The notes beneath the pieces were generated by a model that had not been told where the DNA came from, made no database searches, and saw nothing but the letters and a program-made list of their open reading frames with translations. DNA of 64,000 nt, taken from positions 12,095,346 to 12,159,345 of the forward strand of contig CM055097.1 in NCBI GenBank assembly GCA_029204225.1, read 5' to 3'. Numbering within the stretch: position 1 is the stretch's first letter; each line of letters begins with the position of its first letter. This stretch comes from Diphasiastrum complanatum (Eukaryota; Streptophyta; Lycopodiopsida; Lycopodiales; Lycopodiaceae). Of the stretch, positions 1 through 46,869 are shown in pieces. Both the position numbers and the translations under genes were made by a program.

Positions 1-123
1 ATGATCTATGTGTAGATCAAGATCTAGTCAATATAGTTTGTTAGATCCTTTGATTTGGAAATGAACACCTCTTGTAGATTGATTAGTACAATCAATCATT
101 ATCCTTTTTTCAGAAAATTCACA
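1..123 (+). mobile_element. 3' end of a Copia-type 5' LTR
   Basis: The stretch ends in CA directly before a perfect 13-base initiator-tRNA-Met primer binding site, which is how a plant 5' LTR ends. The LTR start lies outside the window, so its length is unknown. A Copia reverse transcriptase scrap lies 0.8 kb downstream on the same strand and may belong to it. Confidence 0.6.
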
Positions 124-136
124 TGGTATCAGAGCC
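124..136 (+). other. Retrotransposon primer binding site (tRNA-iMet)
   Basis: TGGTATCAGAGCC is complementary to the 3' end of plant initiator tRNA-Met and abuts the LTR end at 123. This is the usual minus-strand primer site of plant Copia and Gypsy elements. Confidence 0.75.
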
Positions 137-920
137 TAGTATCAAGAGGCATGTAATGATTCATTAATCAGTTGGAAAATCATTGTCAAAGAGTTAATTT
201 GATCTAGTCTTGTGTGGGCGAGCTCTAAGAGAGTGATAGCTTCATTTGTTTTGGTCCAAATCAATTTGTGGGCTGCAGGTGTACTGTCCACACATGTGAA
301 ACCGTACAACAACCTTCAAATCAAGTTTCTATAGTGTCTTTTGTCCAAGATCTTGCATACTAGTCCAAAATTTATGTTTTTTAGTGCATTGTCTAGATCT
401 AAATTTATGTTTTTATTGCATTGTCTAGATCTAGGCTCAACCCATTAAATGCTAATAATCAAATAGAGGTTTGAGTCATTGAAGCATTAGATCATATCAT
501 TAAGGCTGATTACGGTTCAGATCTTAAGTGTGTGTGTAATATCAAGCAAAATAGTGCAAGAATCGGTTTTGTAAGGGAGTGATTTGCTAGGATTTTTGAG
601 TGTATCTATTACACCATCATCCAAGTTTGAACTAGGTTGATTGGGCTGAGATTAGAAGCTTTCTAGTGAGCTAAAAATCCATCTTAGATCATTCATTATC
701 AAGAGATCTTTGTGCATCTCATAGGCAATCATTCATAATGTCATTCAGATGTAATTATGAGTCTAGATGGAGATTAGCAGAAATTGACAATGGACAGAGA
801 ATATTATTTTTTCATCAAAAACTAGAAATGGTCTGTTTCTTCCAAATGAATTTATCAACTCAAATGCAAAGTTGATGATTCAATTGATCAATGGAAGGCA
901 CGATGCAGTCAATCAGGACT
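137..920. other. Retroelement leader / unassigned
   Basis: AT-rich sequence between a primer site and a reverse-transcriptase scrap. No reading frame worth reporting on either strand. It is probably the leader plus deleted gag region of the element whose LTR ends at 123. Confidence 0.35.
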
Positions 921-1011
921 GTGATTGACGATTTCTCAATCAGAGCTGCAGAAGACCTCGAAATGCACCAAATGGATGTCAAGACAACACATCAGAAGTT
1001 CTTCGACATGC
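921..1011 (+). pseudogene. Copia reverse transcriptase scrap
   Basis: The + frame from 921 reads through EDLEMHQMDVKT, the conserved start of Copia reverse transcriptase (an AA..LE.HQMDVKTAFL-type block). Homology is lost just after the DVKT motif. The gag, protease and integrase regions expected upstream are absent, so this is an internally deleted element. Only about 30 residues can be recognised. Confidence 0.6.
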
Positions 1012-2227
1012 TAAACCTGACGAAGATGCCAAGGCACCAACCGTGACCTCAAGGAGGACTATTGGAAATTAAGCCCACAGTTGTCTCCTTGGTGAATGAC
1101 TATTTCTATTTCAAAATTCTTCTTGCATGTTTATTGATCATTGATCTAGGGTCAGGTGAAACCAACTTTGGTTTTACGTCTGTTCACATCGGATACCTGC
1201 AGGAATCATAACTTAGACAACCAAATTATTTGAAGAACGTCTACAACGGACTTCTGACTAATTTCCAGCAAAGGGTAATCAATCCTATCATATTTCAAGT
1301 TCAAATGTTAAGTTCATCATCCACGCACAGTCTATGTGATGCTCCGTCCATGAGACGAATGATTTTGAGCCTCCCAGTTACGCCGTCATTCTACTTGTAA
1401 CTGTTATTTTGTTGTGCTTCAGTGTAATATAGTAGCAGCATGCTTTTCTATCTATGTATAACATAGATGAATGTTTGTTGTGATTTGAATGCACTTCATT
1501 GTTGTTCGATCACACTTGTTCACTCGTTCTGATCATAACATGGACGTCTACAAATCCTCAGCTTTTGATCAGACGATGGCTATCTTTGACACTTGAGAAA
1601 CTTGTGTTGTCATAATGTTCTTTCAATCTATTTCAGAACTAAACTTTTGATTAAATCCATTTTTCATTAATACCACACACAAACCATTTCTAATCTCTTT
1701 GGTGTATTGTACTTATTTTTGTTTTTGTGAGTATGAACTAATTTATAAGATCTTGTTGGGCAATAGAACACTTAAGCTGTAATTATAATTAGCATAAACA
1801 TTCCATTAGACTATTTTTGCATATAGCAGCCCATTGTAGCGGGAGAGTTGTTTTGCAAATATTCCTGCTCTCTTCTCCACTCGCGTTCTCCATACTCCCT
1901 TGCCTCGTCAGATTGAATGAGGAACATCATCTTGCATACAAAGCAACCATAAATAGAAAGGGCAAATGCATATTTCAAGGGAAATCAATCTAATTTCACA
2001 ACCATCTTAATTACCCACCCTTAAATCACACTCAAATAACTTGAGCCAAACGATTAAGGACCCTGAAGAGACTAATTGTAGAGAGAGGGGTGGAACACCC
2101 GCTCAACATACCGGTACCTTTGGTAATGAGAATATCTTTCTAGCTCATTATGAGAATGCCAACAATGATAGAATTGTGACCATAGGAACCATCCACGTAA
2201 TTGTGACCATCGAGTTGTGGCCATATA
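1012..2227. other. No recognisable feature
   Basis: AT-rich sequence without a credible reading frame. It may include the 3' LTR of the Copia element above, but I found no boundary or matching LTR copy to prove it. Confidence 0.3.
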
Positions 2228-2449
2228 ATGACAAACATAATTGTCGAAGCCAAACTCCCAAAGTATATTGAAAGATATAACTTATCATTGGCAATTGGAC
2301 TATTGGACCAGTTTCAACCAGAATATGATGAAAGGATACCATGTACATGCACACAATGCAAAGGCCTTAGGATTCGGACAAGGAGGATTGTCAATGATCA
2401 TATTAGGGCCAATGGAGTGCACAAAAGGATCCAAGAGTACGAGAGGTAA
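2228..2449 (+). pseudogene. CACTA-like transposase-associated domain fragment
   Basis: A 73-codon frame contains a C-T-C-x2-C cluster followed by an arginine-rich segment, RIRTRR, then an H and a G-V-H block about 15 residues on. This spacing resembles the N-terminal transposase-associated domain of En/Spm (CACTA) elements, where a Cys-rich knuckle precedes R.R..V..H....G. The rest of a transposase is missing and the following sequence shifts frame. Family assignment is by pattern only and could be wrong. Confidence 0.35.
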
Positions 2450-2503
2450 ACTCTTTAAAGTGTTCTTTGGAAATGCTTTAATATTTTACATGGAAACATT
2501 GCT

Positions 2504-2722
2504 GCATATATAAATAGTTCCATTGGCCACCCTTTGTTGACAAATTGTGATTTTGAAGAACGCACCAATGGAAAAGAAGAATATTTTACTAGGAATGTAA
2601 AGGGCACATATAAAATGATCTGTGCCACTAGATCTATCAAGGTTGGGGAGGAATTGTTCATCAAGTATAGTTTCAACCGTAATCTACCCAAATGTTTGCA
2701 GAGGACAATAAGTCAAATGTGA
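2504..2722 (+). pseudogene. SET-domain-like fragment
   Basis: The frame reads YINSSIGHPLLTNC, comparable to the SET-domain NHSC.PN motif (FINHSCDPNC type). About 30 residues later comes CATRSIKVGEELFIKYSF, matching the A.R.I..GEEL...Y.F block that closes SET domains. No N-terminal half or post-SET cysteines are visible. This is a fragment of a lysine-methyltransferase-like gene, perhaps carried by the transposon debris around it. The catalytic Tyr of the GEEL..Y block is present, but the NHS motif is degraded. Confidence 0.5.
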
Positions 2723-3023
2723 ATATTTAAATTTTGTTGATATGCAAAGATGTATAATTCATTCATTCTTGATTGTATTTGGTTTGTGTCATTAAATATG
2801 TCAAATGTTAGGAGCATTATTCGTCATTTGACTAGATATTTACATAAGATAATAAGTGAAAGCTAATGAATGTTAAATTTATAAATATGTAAATTTGTAG
2901 AAGCATGCAATTCTTTGAGTTCATTGAATGTTAACAAGTTGAAAAGAAGAATGGTCTAATAGATACACTAGTATGTTCATTACTTTTAAACAAAGAGGTA
3001 ATTAATATTCATATGCAACATTT

Positions 3024-3073
3024 AGATCTATCGAGTCTTGGGAGGAAATGTTTATCAAGCATTATTTCAACCT
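3024..3073 (+). repeat. Partial second copy of the SET-like block
   Basis: About 50 bases resemble 2634-2683 (agatctatc, then aaggttgg or gagtcttg, then ggaggaa, ttatcaag and tttcaacc). This suggests an old local duplication of the end of the SET-like fragment. Confidence 0.45.
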
Positions 3074-3153
3074 ACTTCTTGTTGTTTTGGTATATAGGAT
3101 TCTTCATCCTCATTTAGCGTTGGAGACAATAATTCTCGTAAAGGTCAACGTAG

Positions 3154-3408
3154 ATGACGAATGTCATACAACGGTCCTCATATAAAGCAATTACTTCTTC
3201 ATCTACATCAAGGCTTAAAAGAGATGAGTGCATCAATCAAGAGACTAATGCGTCTGAATCTAGCTCATCTAGATCTACCTCTTCGCAAACAAATTCCAAC
3301 AATGAAAATGAGCTTCCAATGAATGAAGAATTTGAAGCATCTAATTTAAACAATCTTCCTTGCTTAAATCCTCTTGTTATGCATACATCATTCTACAAAA
3401 TGGAATAG
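3154..3408 (+). other. Serine/asparagine-rich reading frame, unknown
   Basis: An 84-codon frame rich in Ser, Asn and Glu, with no motif I recognise. Its end overlaps the antisense Copia protease fragment that starts at 3393. It has no convincing splice context and may be chance. Confidence 0.15.
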
Positions 3409-4646
3409 ACTCCATGCTTGAAGTGAACATCTAATCCATTATCCACTAGTTGTCCAACACTTAGTAAATTTCTAGTGATTGATGGAACATAAAACACATT
3501 TCTTAGATCTATCCTTTTAGTAGATCCAAGACATAATGGAATGGTACCAATACCATCTAATCTACATTCTTGATTACTTGATATAAAGATAAACTTTCTA
3601 GCATCATCATAAGAGTGTAGAGTTGAGTAAGAATCCCTTAGATATGTCATGTGGGAGCTTGCCCCACTATCAATCCACCATGCCTCACTAGAATCTCTCT
3701 TTTTTGTGGATGTAGATGCCATAAAAAATGAGATTTCCTCATCTTCCTCCTCTTATGCAAGGTTTCCTTGTTTGCTCTCTTCTTGTGCACTTTGCTTCTT
3801 GTAGCATTCGGATGCTATATGTCCCTTCTTCTGACAAAAGAAGCATGTGAGTTTGGATTTGTCTCTCTTCCTTGAACTTTATGCTTGATCCTCCACCTTG
3901 GCCTCCTTGCCTTGGATCTTCATGGATGCATTGGTCTTCTTCTTTCCTTTTAATGAGAAGTTGACCTTCTCATCTCCATCTTGCAAAGATAAGGAACTCA
4001 TCCTAGTCTTACATGTAGAATTCTACTCTCCTCGGCCACAAGCACACTATGTAGCTTGTCAATAGAAGGTAGGCTCTCTTGCATGGCAAAACTTTGGACC
4101 GTATTCATCTCCAAGTCCATTTAGGATTACTTGAACAAGTTCATTATCAAGAATTTTGTCACCAATAGCAGCTAACTCTTTGTTTAGTGACTTAATTCTA
4201 AGCACATATTTTTGTGCACTCTCGTCGCCTCCTCTCCTGCTTTGAAAAATAAATTTCTTAGCATAAGCACTCTTGAAATGTTGTTGGATTCATAGATACT
4301 CTTTAATGAATCCCAAGCCTCTTTTGATGAGGCACAAGAAGCCACCTCTTTCAAGAGGTCCTACATGCATCTTTAGACAATGTAGGGCCAATCTAGCCCT
4401 CTTCTTGTATTTCAATTGTTCTTGGGCTACTTGAGGTTCTTCCTCAACTCTAAGAACATTATCATAGGGATCATGGATCACAAATAGTGATTCCATCCTC
4501 ACTTTCCATATGGAATAGTTTGTAGAAGTTAGTTTTTCACTAGATTCTAACAAATATTCAACGGGTTCCTCCACTAAGTAACATGAGGCATCATCAATGA
4601 ATCTGTTGGGAGAAAAGGTGTCGATCTTATGGGCTATTCGACTCAT
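3393..4646 (-). pseudogene. Copia gag-protease, decayed
   Basis: Read on the minus strand. A gag start at 4646 carries NYSIWKVRMESL, and UBN2-type gag homology continues in other frames to about 4050. A CCHC zinc knuckle follows at about 3855-3795 (CFFCQKKGHIASEC). Then comes the protease start at 3722-3393 with the active-site motif WWIDSGASSHMT and the C-terminal RNLLSVGQL block. The order gag, knuckle, protease is as in intact Copia elements. Several frameshifts and stops separate the parts, and integrase and reverse transcriptase do not follow, so the copy is dead and truncated. Confidence 0.8.
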
Positions 4647-4649
4647 CTT

Positions 4650-5220
4650 CTTCTAAATTATTGACTGTTGTAGATTTGGGATTCGAACTTGATGCAATAT
4701 CATGCATTGATTCAACAGCTATGTCTTTATCTTTTTTCTTCTGATTATAAAATTGATCTTAGAGAAAAATAACATCTCTACTTACAACAATCTTCTTAGT
4801 CAATGGATTATCCAGCCTATATTAGAAGAATAACCAACAAAAATGGACTTAGTAGCATTTTGTCTAAGCTCTGTTAAAATCTATGTGAATGCGATACAAC
4901 CAGAAATTCTATAGATGGTTTCAAACCTATCCATACATCTTCAATAGTTTTGTCGAATAATACCTTGGTTGTAATTTGATTATGTAAGTATACAACTTTT
5001 AAGATAGCTTCTGCCCAAAAAGTCTTCAATAGTGATGCATGGAACAACACATTTCACACTTTCGATAAGATTTCGACTGTAGAGAATAGTTGGTGGTGTA
5101 CTATTGCAAAATATCATTTGCTTTGCAATAGTCTTTGAATTTAATCAAAATAAACTCAACTCCACCATTAGTCAAAATTGCCTTGATCTTATTTGTTAAA
5201 TTCTTGCTTAAAATTGCTAA
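4650..5220 (-). pseudogene. Copia integrase-to-RT linker fragment
   Basis: Minus-strand translation, broken by stops, gives FWAEAILKVVYLHN (the integrase C-terminal AEA block) and later KKIVVSRDVIF (the SRDV.F block before reverse transcriptase). It lies upstream of the gag fragment at 4646 on the same strand. One element cannot have that order, so this is a second Copia copy abutting the first. Confidence 0.65.
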
Positions 5221-5561
5221 AAATACCTCATGTGCATATGGTCATAATTAATGGTTGGAGGCCTAAACTTACGATGGTGATTTTTATGGGTCTATTAGTG
5301 AGTCATAGGGGAATTGGATGATGTGGCCTAGATAGGTTGCAGAGGTGTCCAGTGAGATGTCACAGTGCACTACTAGTGGTGCATGGGCCTTGGAGGATAT
5401 AAGTATACCCATTGGGCTCTCACTAGTGTATGCTTGGTTGTGGCAATGGTAGGAATATGCTGCCAGTGACATCTCTCTTATTGAGCATTGATTGGTGATC
5501 CATAGCTTGGGGGCTAGATCCGTAAGATCTAGATTTGGTTGGGTTGGTTTGTCCACCATCC
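5221..5561 (-). repeat. LTR-like repeat, inverted copy of 43230-43575
   Basis: The reverse complement matches 43230-43575 closely over about 340 bases, including blocks that begin ATGGTGGACAAACCAACC and a region around gagagcccaatgggtatac. The copy at 43 kb sits next to a minus-strand tRNA-Met primer site, which makes an LTR origin likely. This copy has no primer site at its expected edge. Confidence 0.6.
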
Positions 5562-7214
5562 GTTTCCCTATTGTTCTATGGATTCAGGATCCTAGGTTTG
5601 ATCCTTGGTGGAGGGCTTTATACGAAAGTAGGTCATGTAGGATATCGTCAGAAAGCTCTCATCAAGCGCTTTTCAAAATGGTGTAATTTTTTTGTCTCAA
5701 TCGGAGCTCCGGTTAGAAAGTTATACTATTTTCAATGATAAATTACATATTACACTATGGATAACATGTCATGCTTGCGGGCTGCCCCTGACGCCGATGC
5801 TAGCCAAAAAGCATTATGCAGAGGCTCAAGAGTTTTTGTTGGGTGCTGCTCAAAACACAGGCGCTCCTTGAATATTTGCATTCAACCATTGTATGATTTG
5901 CATCATGTTTTTTTTTCCTCTTTGAGCTTCCTTAAACCATCCAAGATAGTTTTTGCACTCCCTATGCTTATTTGGTATTATTGCATATTTTTATTACATG
6001 TTATTTATAATGTGAATATAGGAGACAATTCTCCAAAAATAAATTTGATGGCTTGAACTTCTTTGAGACCATTACCATTTCCATTGAAAAACACTGATCT
6101 TGAAGTCAAACTGCTTTCCAACTTCAATTTTATATGGCAAATTATGTTATGGCCAGAGTTTTTGGGACACTTCTATGATTTGATGGCCTCTTGAATCTTC
6201 TTATGAAACTTTCAAGATTTTTGAAGTTCAGACATGATGGGATAGATAGATCCTTTTGATAGGTACTTTAATATTCTTACAAACGATAGTGAAAATAGTA
6301 GTGTAATCTTCCGTTATCGCTCCAAATCTAAATTACATTTATTCATGCGGACATCGAACCAGCTGTTTTTTTTTTTACAAATTTCAAGATACATCAATTT
6401 CATGATTATGAACACTCATTTTGAGCTCTCTCTGTAACAAGCAAATCCTACTTACAGAAATTCAAACTCTATCCTCCGTCTTTAAGTGTCTTCATGCTTT
6501 CGAAATATTACAATTAAGGCTAAGGAGGTGCGAACATACGAGTATCCGTGAAGAAGGAATGTTTTGCAATTTTCTCTTTGTATGTCATCTATCGTTTTCA
6601 TTACCTCCCTCTACCTGAACATTATCTTGGTTTTTGAGAGAAAACACAAGTAAATGTCCTCCGTATCTTTATCTTGAGAATAAAAGCGTGTATAATTCAA
6701 TCACTGGTGTTAAATCTGTAGCAAATCTAAAGGGTACAAGAATCAAATGCAAGCACCAAATCACCAACACTACTTGCATGAGGAGATTGTGGTAAAAAAC
6801 TACACAAAATAATGCTATCCTTCAATATTGTTTAGAAATTAGTTTGAAATATGATATGAAACGGAAGCAAAGTCTACAATATTGTTTTATTTAATATTCA
6901 ATAACAACTTTGATGTTAAATGAAGCAATGAGCATTTGAGTGTGATGGTATTGCAAGCAGCAAAGCTATCATAGCTGTTTGATAGTGAATCATGCTATAA
7001 TATCTCCATTAAAGTTGTAAACCTTTGTTAGCATTCCATCAATTTCCATTACATGTGATTCCAAAACAAAAGTAACATGTGATTTCAAAACAACTATACA
7101 TATCATGCCAAAATTTAATCGTCACTACATAGCATTACAGAGCAATCATATAATATACACAACATGGACCGCTTCAGCATTACATAGGATTTGCTCCAGA
7201 TTCGCAGTCACAAT
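5562..7214. other. No recognisable gene
   Basis: AT-rich sequence with short random frames on both strands and no RNA gene or repeat boundary that I can see. Confidence 0.4.
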
Positions 7215-7395
7215 ATAGTCAGAAAAACACGTTGGGTCAGAAAAACACACTAGGTCGGAAAACACACAGGGTCAAAAAATACACCGGGTCGAAAAAATAC
7301 ACTAGGTCGCGCTGGGTCATAAAATTTGTTTTTGACAAGGATGACATTGGGTCAGAAAATACTTTGGATCGGAAAAATACACTGGGTCGGAATTT
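7215..7395. repeat. Tandem array of a GGGTCGGAAAAACACAC-like unit
   Basis: About ten diverged 15-20 base units based on GGGTCAGAAAAACACACT. They lie just before the GACTCGAATTTTT array and probably belong to the same element. Confidence 0.7.
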
Positions 7396-8770
7396 TTCTA
7401 CTTTTTCGAGGATTCGAATTTTTTTGCAAAAAATCGAACTATTCGAGACTCGAATTTTTGGAAAGACTTGAATTTTTCGAATGACTCGAATTTTTGGAAC
7501 GACTCGAATTTTGAAACGACTTGAATTTTGAAACGACTCGAATTTTGATACGACTCGATTTTTAAAATGACTCAAATTTTGAGACGACTCGAATTTTGGA
7601 ACGACTCGATTTTTGGAACGACTCAAATTTTTGAAACGACTCAAATTTTTGGAACGACTCGAATATTTGAAACGACTCAAATTTTTTGAATGATTCGAAT
7701 TTTTGGAATGATTTGAATTTTTCCGAAGACTCTAACTTTTATGAAGGATCAAACTACCAACTCGAATTTTTCTGAAGGATCGAAAGACCCTTTGTACTGT
7801 CAAGTCAAATTTTTCAAAAGACTCGATTTTTTTTTTCCAAAGATTCGAATTTTCCCGAAGACTATAATTTTTTCAAAGAATCGAATTTTTTTGAAGACTC
7901 GAATTTTTCAAAGACTCGAAATTTTCCAATGACTCGAAATTTTCCAATGACTCGAATGTTTGATATTCGAGATGCGAGATGTGTGAGATAGGCTATCATT
8001 CAAATCATCGGCCGCCACCTAGATTGGCCTCCAGTTTTCGGAACGGTTTGAATTTTTGGAATGGCTTGAATTTTTGAAACAGCTCGAATTTTATATTGTA
8101 ACGACTCAAATTTTTTGAGACTCGAAATTTTGGAACGACTCGAATTTGGAAAGACACAAATTTTTCAAAAAAATTGAATTTTTTCAATGACTTGAATTTT
8201 TCAAAGACTCAAATTTTTCCAAAGGATCAAATTTTTGGAGACTCAAATTTTCGGAGACTTGAATTTTTCGAGACTCGAATTTTCGGAGATTCGAATTTTC
8301 GGAACAACTCAAATTTTTGGAGACTCAAATTTTTGGTGATTCGAATTTTCTTAGAGTCAAATTTTCGAAGATTCGAATTTTTGAAACAACTCGAATTTTT
8401 AGAGACCAACTCGATTTTTCGTAAAGACTCAAATTTTTGCGTATGATTGAATTTTTCCAATGACTCGAATTTTCCAATATTCGGATTTTTCCAACGGAAT
8501 GATTTTTGGAACATCTCGAATTTTTTCGACGACTCAAAATTTTCGAAAGACTCGAATTTTTTCAAAGGATCGAATTGTCAACTCAAATTTTTTCGAAGGA
8601 TTCAAGGACCCTTTGTACTGTCAAGTCGAAGTTTCAAAAGACTCGAATTTCTTCGAAGACTCGAATGTTTTGAAAGACTCGATTTTTTCAAAAGACTCGT
8701 TTTTTTTTATGAGAATCGGATTTTCCAAAGACTCAAATTTTTTCGAGGCTCGAATTTTTCCAAAGACCCG
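7396..8770. repeat. GACTCGAATTTTT minisatellite
   Basis: Dozens of diverged 13-20 base units with consensus GACTCGAATTTTT followed by tgg, ccaa or cgaa. The array produces long artificial reading frames on both strands (Phe/Ser/Lys-rich) that are not genes. A short remnant of the same array lies at 50025-50075, upstream of the other Helitron terminus. Confidence 0.85.
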
Positions 8771-8820
8771 AGATCGGCCATCATCCAAATCATCGGCTTC
8801 CACCTAGATCGGCCTCCATT

Positions 8821-8849
8821 GCCCGTCAACGACGGGCACTCTTTACTAG
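8821..8849 (+). other. Helitron 3' terminus (hairpin + CTAG)
   Basis: GCCCGTC, AAC, GACGGGC forms a perfect 7-bp stem. The spacer ACTCTTTA and the terminal CTAG follow. The next base is T, matching Helitron insertion between A and T. Confidence 0.8.
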
Positions 8850-8886
8850 TATATATATATATATATGTATATACATAGACATACAT

Positions 8887-8929
<43 letters not shown>

Positions 8930-8950
8930 ATATATATATATATATATTAA
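8850..8950. repeat. (AT)n / (CA)n microsatellites
   Basis: Runs of AT, then CATA, then about 16 CA units and more AT. The array begins at the T after the Helitron CTAG, so the element landed in or created an AT-rich target. Confidence 0.9.
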
Positions 8951-9145
8951 AAGTTGGATAATCAATGAGGGGATGTCATTTTATATCTTCTTATTCCTTA
9001 GCCATTCTTATCACAGTGGTCCAAGTATTGGAGCTATAAAAGCTACCTTCAGAAAACTTTGTTAGATGTTTTTTAGGACCTAGTATTTGCGTGATCTAGA
9101 GTCACAATTAGGTTCAACAATATTCTCATGGTATCTATTATTATC

Positions 9146-9185
9146 TATTAGAGAAATTCTGAATTTAAAAAAGACCCTATGTAGA
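9146..9185 (+). repeat. Short block shared with the gene A upstream regions
   Basis: About 40 bases around ATTAGAGAAATTCTGAA and AAAAGACCCTATGTA match 50481-50520 at roughly 80 percent by eye, and 61989 onward more weakly. It may be a scrap of the element family at 50.5-64 kb. Confidence 0.35.
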
Positions 9186-9464
9186 TTAACAAAGTTAATC
9201 AATGCAAATTGTATAAAATGCAAATTTTTTGGAGATAACTTAAAAAAGGTTTCAGGAGGAGTGGTATAAGAGACAACAATGTTTTAAAAATGGAAAATAT
9301 TAAGATTGGAGGCAATTTGTACCAAGGTTTTAGAAGCATTGCTCTTGATTAAAGCCTTAAAGGTCTATTTCATGGGGAACAATTCTAAAGGAAATGGACC
9401 ATGAATGTCATAAATGCTGTGGGCGCCAGAGATAATGATTTTTTTCCTTTTTCTTGTTCTGTAC

Positions 9465-9487
9465 GGGGAGGGGGGGGGGGGGGGGGT
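9465..9487. repeat. Poly-G tract
   Basis: A run of about 20 G residues interrupted once by A. Runs like this are prone to sequencing and assembly length errors. Confidence 0.85.
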
Positions 9488-9941
9488 GGTTTGGGGGTGT
9501 AAAGCGCATAATTAAGTTTAACTAGGCATTGGGGCCAAAAACATCTGGTCTCAGCAAGAGCTCGTGAGATAGTACATTCTCGCGTGTAATTTTAAATTTA
9601 GTGTCGTCTTGTCAATTAGTGCAGCTGGCAGCGACCTCTCAAAGCGAGGAGCTGTCGGTACATTTTGTCGAAAGCTGTTCGAGCTTATGCTTACCATTCC
9701 AATTTCCTTCATAAACGAAAACAACATTAGTGTGTGATTTATGATTGCTCTAATGATTTCTTGTTTATCGTGCTTCGTAGCACAGCAGAATCAGAAAACA
9801 AGAATCAGAAACTAATTCCATTCCATATCTGTGAACAGGCCAGGCGGATATGCCGAAGAGCTTCTTGATTGTAACAGCGTCCGGATCTTCGCTTTAGTGA
9901 TGGACGTGGTTGCTCATGTGCGGGCATGGTGATGCTGGAAT

Positions 9942-10052
9942 GAAGCTTGTGGCGCAGATATCGTTGATTGGTGAGGATTCTGTGGAATGCCTTTGGGTGA
10001 AGGTAACGTCGAAGCTTTCTTGTGCAGATATTATCGATTGGTGAGGATTCTG
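9942..10052. repeat. Imperfect tandem duplication (about 70-bp period)
   Basis: 9942-9982 and 10011-10052 share the block from GAAGCTT through GCAGATAT to GATTGGTGAGGATTCTG with a few mismatches. It lies 1.2 kb upstream of the MLO start codon. Confidence 0.7.
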
Positions 10053-11260
10053 ATCAATGTATTGTGCTGTGCACCAGCTTTGGCTATTTCTACGACACGA
10101 TGGATGCAGCAGGTCATTGCATGCAAGGATGGAATGGGACAGTTGCCTTCGATTAGGAAGCGTCGTGTACGTCAGTTAAGTATTTGTATTTCGCATATAT
10201 GGTTAAGCCTGAACAAATTCTTTCTGCTTTCTGCAGGGAAGTTGTACAGGAGAATCTGAATATTCCAAAACCTGGTAGAGATTTATAATAAATACAAAAT
10301 CTAAATTCTACCTGGCTTGAGAAATTAGATTGAAGAGTAGAACTTAAGTCCCTACTTGTAAGTTGTCCAAGATTTGAAAAGCAACCGAAAGAACGTGGTG
10401 GGAGCCACACTCGTGTACTAACTATACAGTAACTTGGTCACTTTTTCTTTTCATAAACTGAGCCAAAGTTTGCAATCGTTCCTTTTAATCGATCATTTTG
10501 CAAGTTTACACTGTGTGAACCATCGGCGACGAATCGGAATCAGTTCGTGTGTTAAGTTAGTCTTTACTGTTTAAAATACCTCTTCTATGGAAAGCAAACG
10601 ATGAATGAAAACTTGAACCGAGTTACGAGTACCTCGACGCTGCAGTGAGCATATCTCAGGTAAATCTGCGGATCAACAATGATGATTGTAGGTCTCTTAA
10701 GCGGAAAAAGGATATAGACACTGTTAGAGAGAAAATTAGAAGAAGCCCATGCCAGGATAGTGTTGCTTGTATGAAATGTACGTCTGTAACAAGTCCTCTG
10801 AAATGCTGTGATTAAAAGACTAGAGATAGCTTAAAAGTTGAAAGTCGACTGGCCATGGTCGTAGCATATTTGCGGTCCATTTTCTGAATAAGTGTATATA
10901 TGCCTCCCACGTTTTGACTTCTCGAATTACGATGCCGTTCCCTAATCAATTTTGCTGATTGGCGTAGAGACGCCTCCCAAGACCGCAGCTCTGGGTTATC
11001 GTACTGACAGAGGATTCATTCGGATGGAACCAAAGATGGTGCTGGGAATCGAGAAATGCAGCTGTAGCAAAAAAATGTACATGAGATAGTTGTGGTTGAT
11101 CAGAACATCGGATTATACTGACAAGCTGATAATTCCAATTTAAGGCAAGGAAAGAAGGCACGGGTATGGTTGGTCAGGTCATCGCACTGAATCGTGACTA
11201 GTGCAGGAAAATTCAGTGGAAACAGTGAAAGCAGAAGCTACCGATCAGAGAGAGCGAGAG
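10053..11260. promoter_or_regulatory. 5' flank of the MLO-like gene
   Basis: No convincing upstream gene. A TATATA at 10895-10900 lies about 360 bases before the start codon and could be a TATA box. The 40 bases before ATG are purine-rich (gagagagcgagag). The transcription start cannot be read from sequence alone, and an untranslated first exon is possible. Confidence 0.25.
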
Positions 11261-46761
<35,501 letters not shown>

Positions 46762-46863
46762 GAATGACTGTGATTATGGATGAGAGCATCCTTTAAATGG
46801 GGTTATATTAAAAGCATCAGTGTTGGCAGCTGAACAGTTTGTTCTGCATCGGAAACCCTATAG

Positions 46864-46869
46864 AATAAA
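46864..46869 (+). terminator. Possible MLO polyadenylation signal
   Basis: AATAAA 103 bases after the MLO stop codon. Plausible distance, but plant signals are degenerate. Confidence 0.35.

Larger units (their letters stand above)
7215..8849 (+). mobile_element. Non-autonomous Helitron-like element
   Basis: The 3' end is diagnostic. A 7-bp GC-rich stem with a 3-base loop (8821-8837) is followed 8 bases later by CTAG (8846-8849), then a T from the (AT)n target. The interior is almost wholly a short diverged minisatellite, as in many non-autonomous Helitrons. A related terminus with the same flanking block (atcggcc, then cacctagatcg) ends the helicase-carrying element at 50416. I could not find the 5' TC end, so the left coordinate is where the repeat array begins. 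Confidence 0.65.

Noticed and set aside
7232-8878. Many overlapping Phe/Ser/Lys-rich frames on both strands
   Set aside because: They come from the stop-poor GACTCGAATTTTT minisatellite and share no motif beyond the repeat itself.
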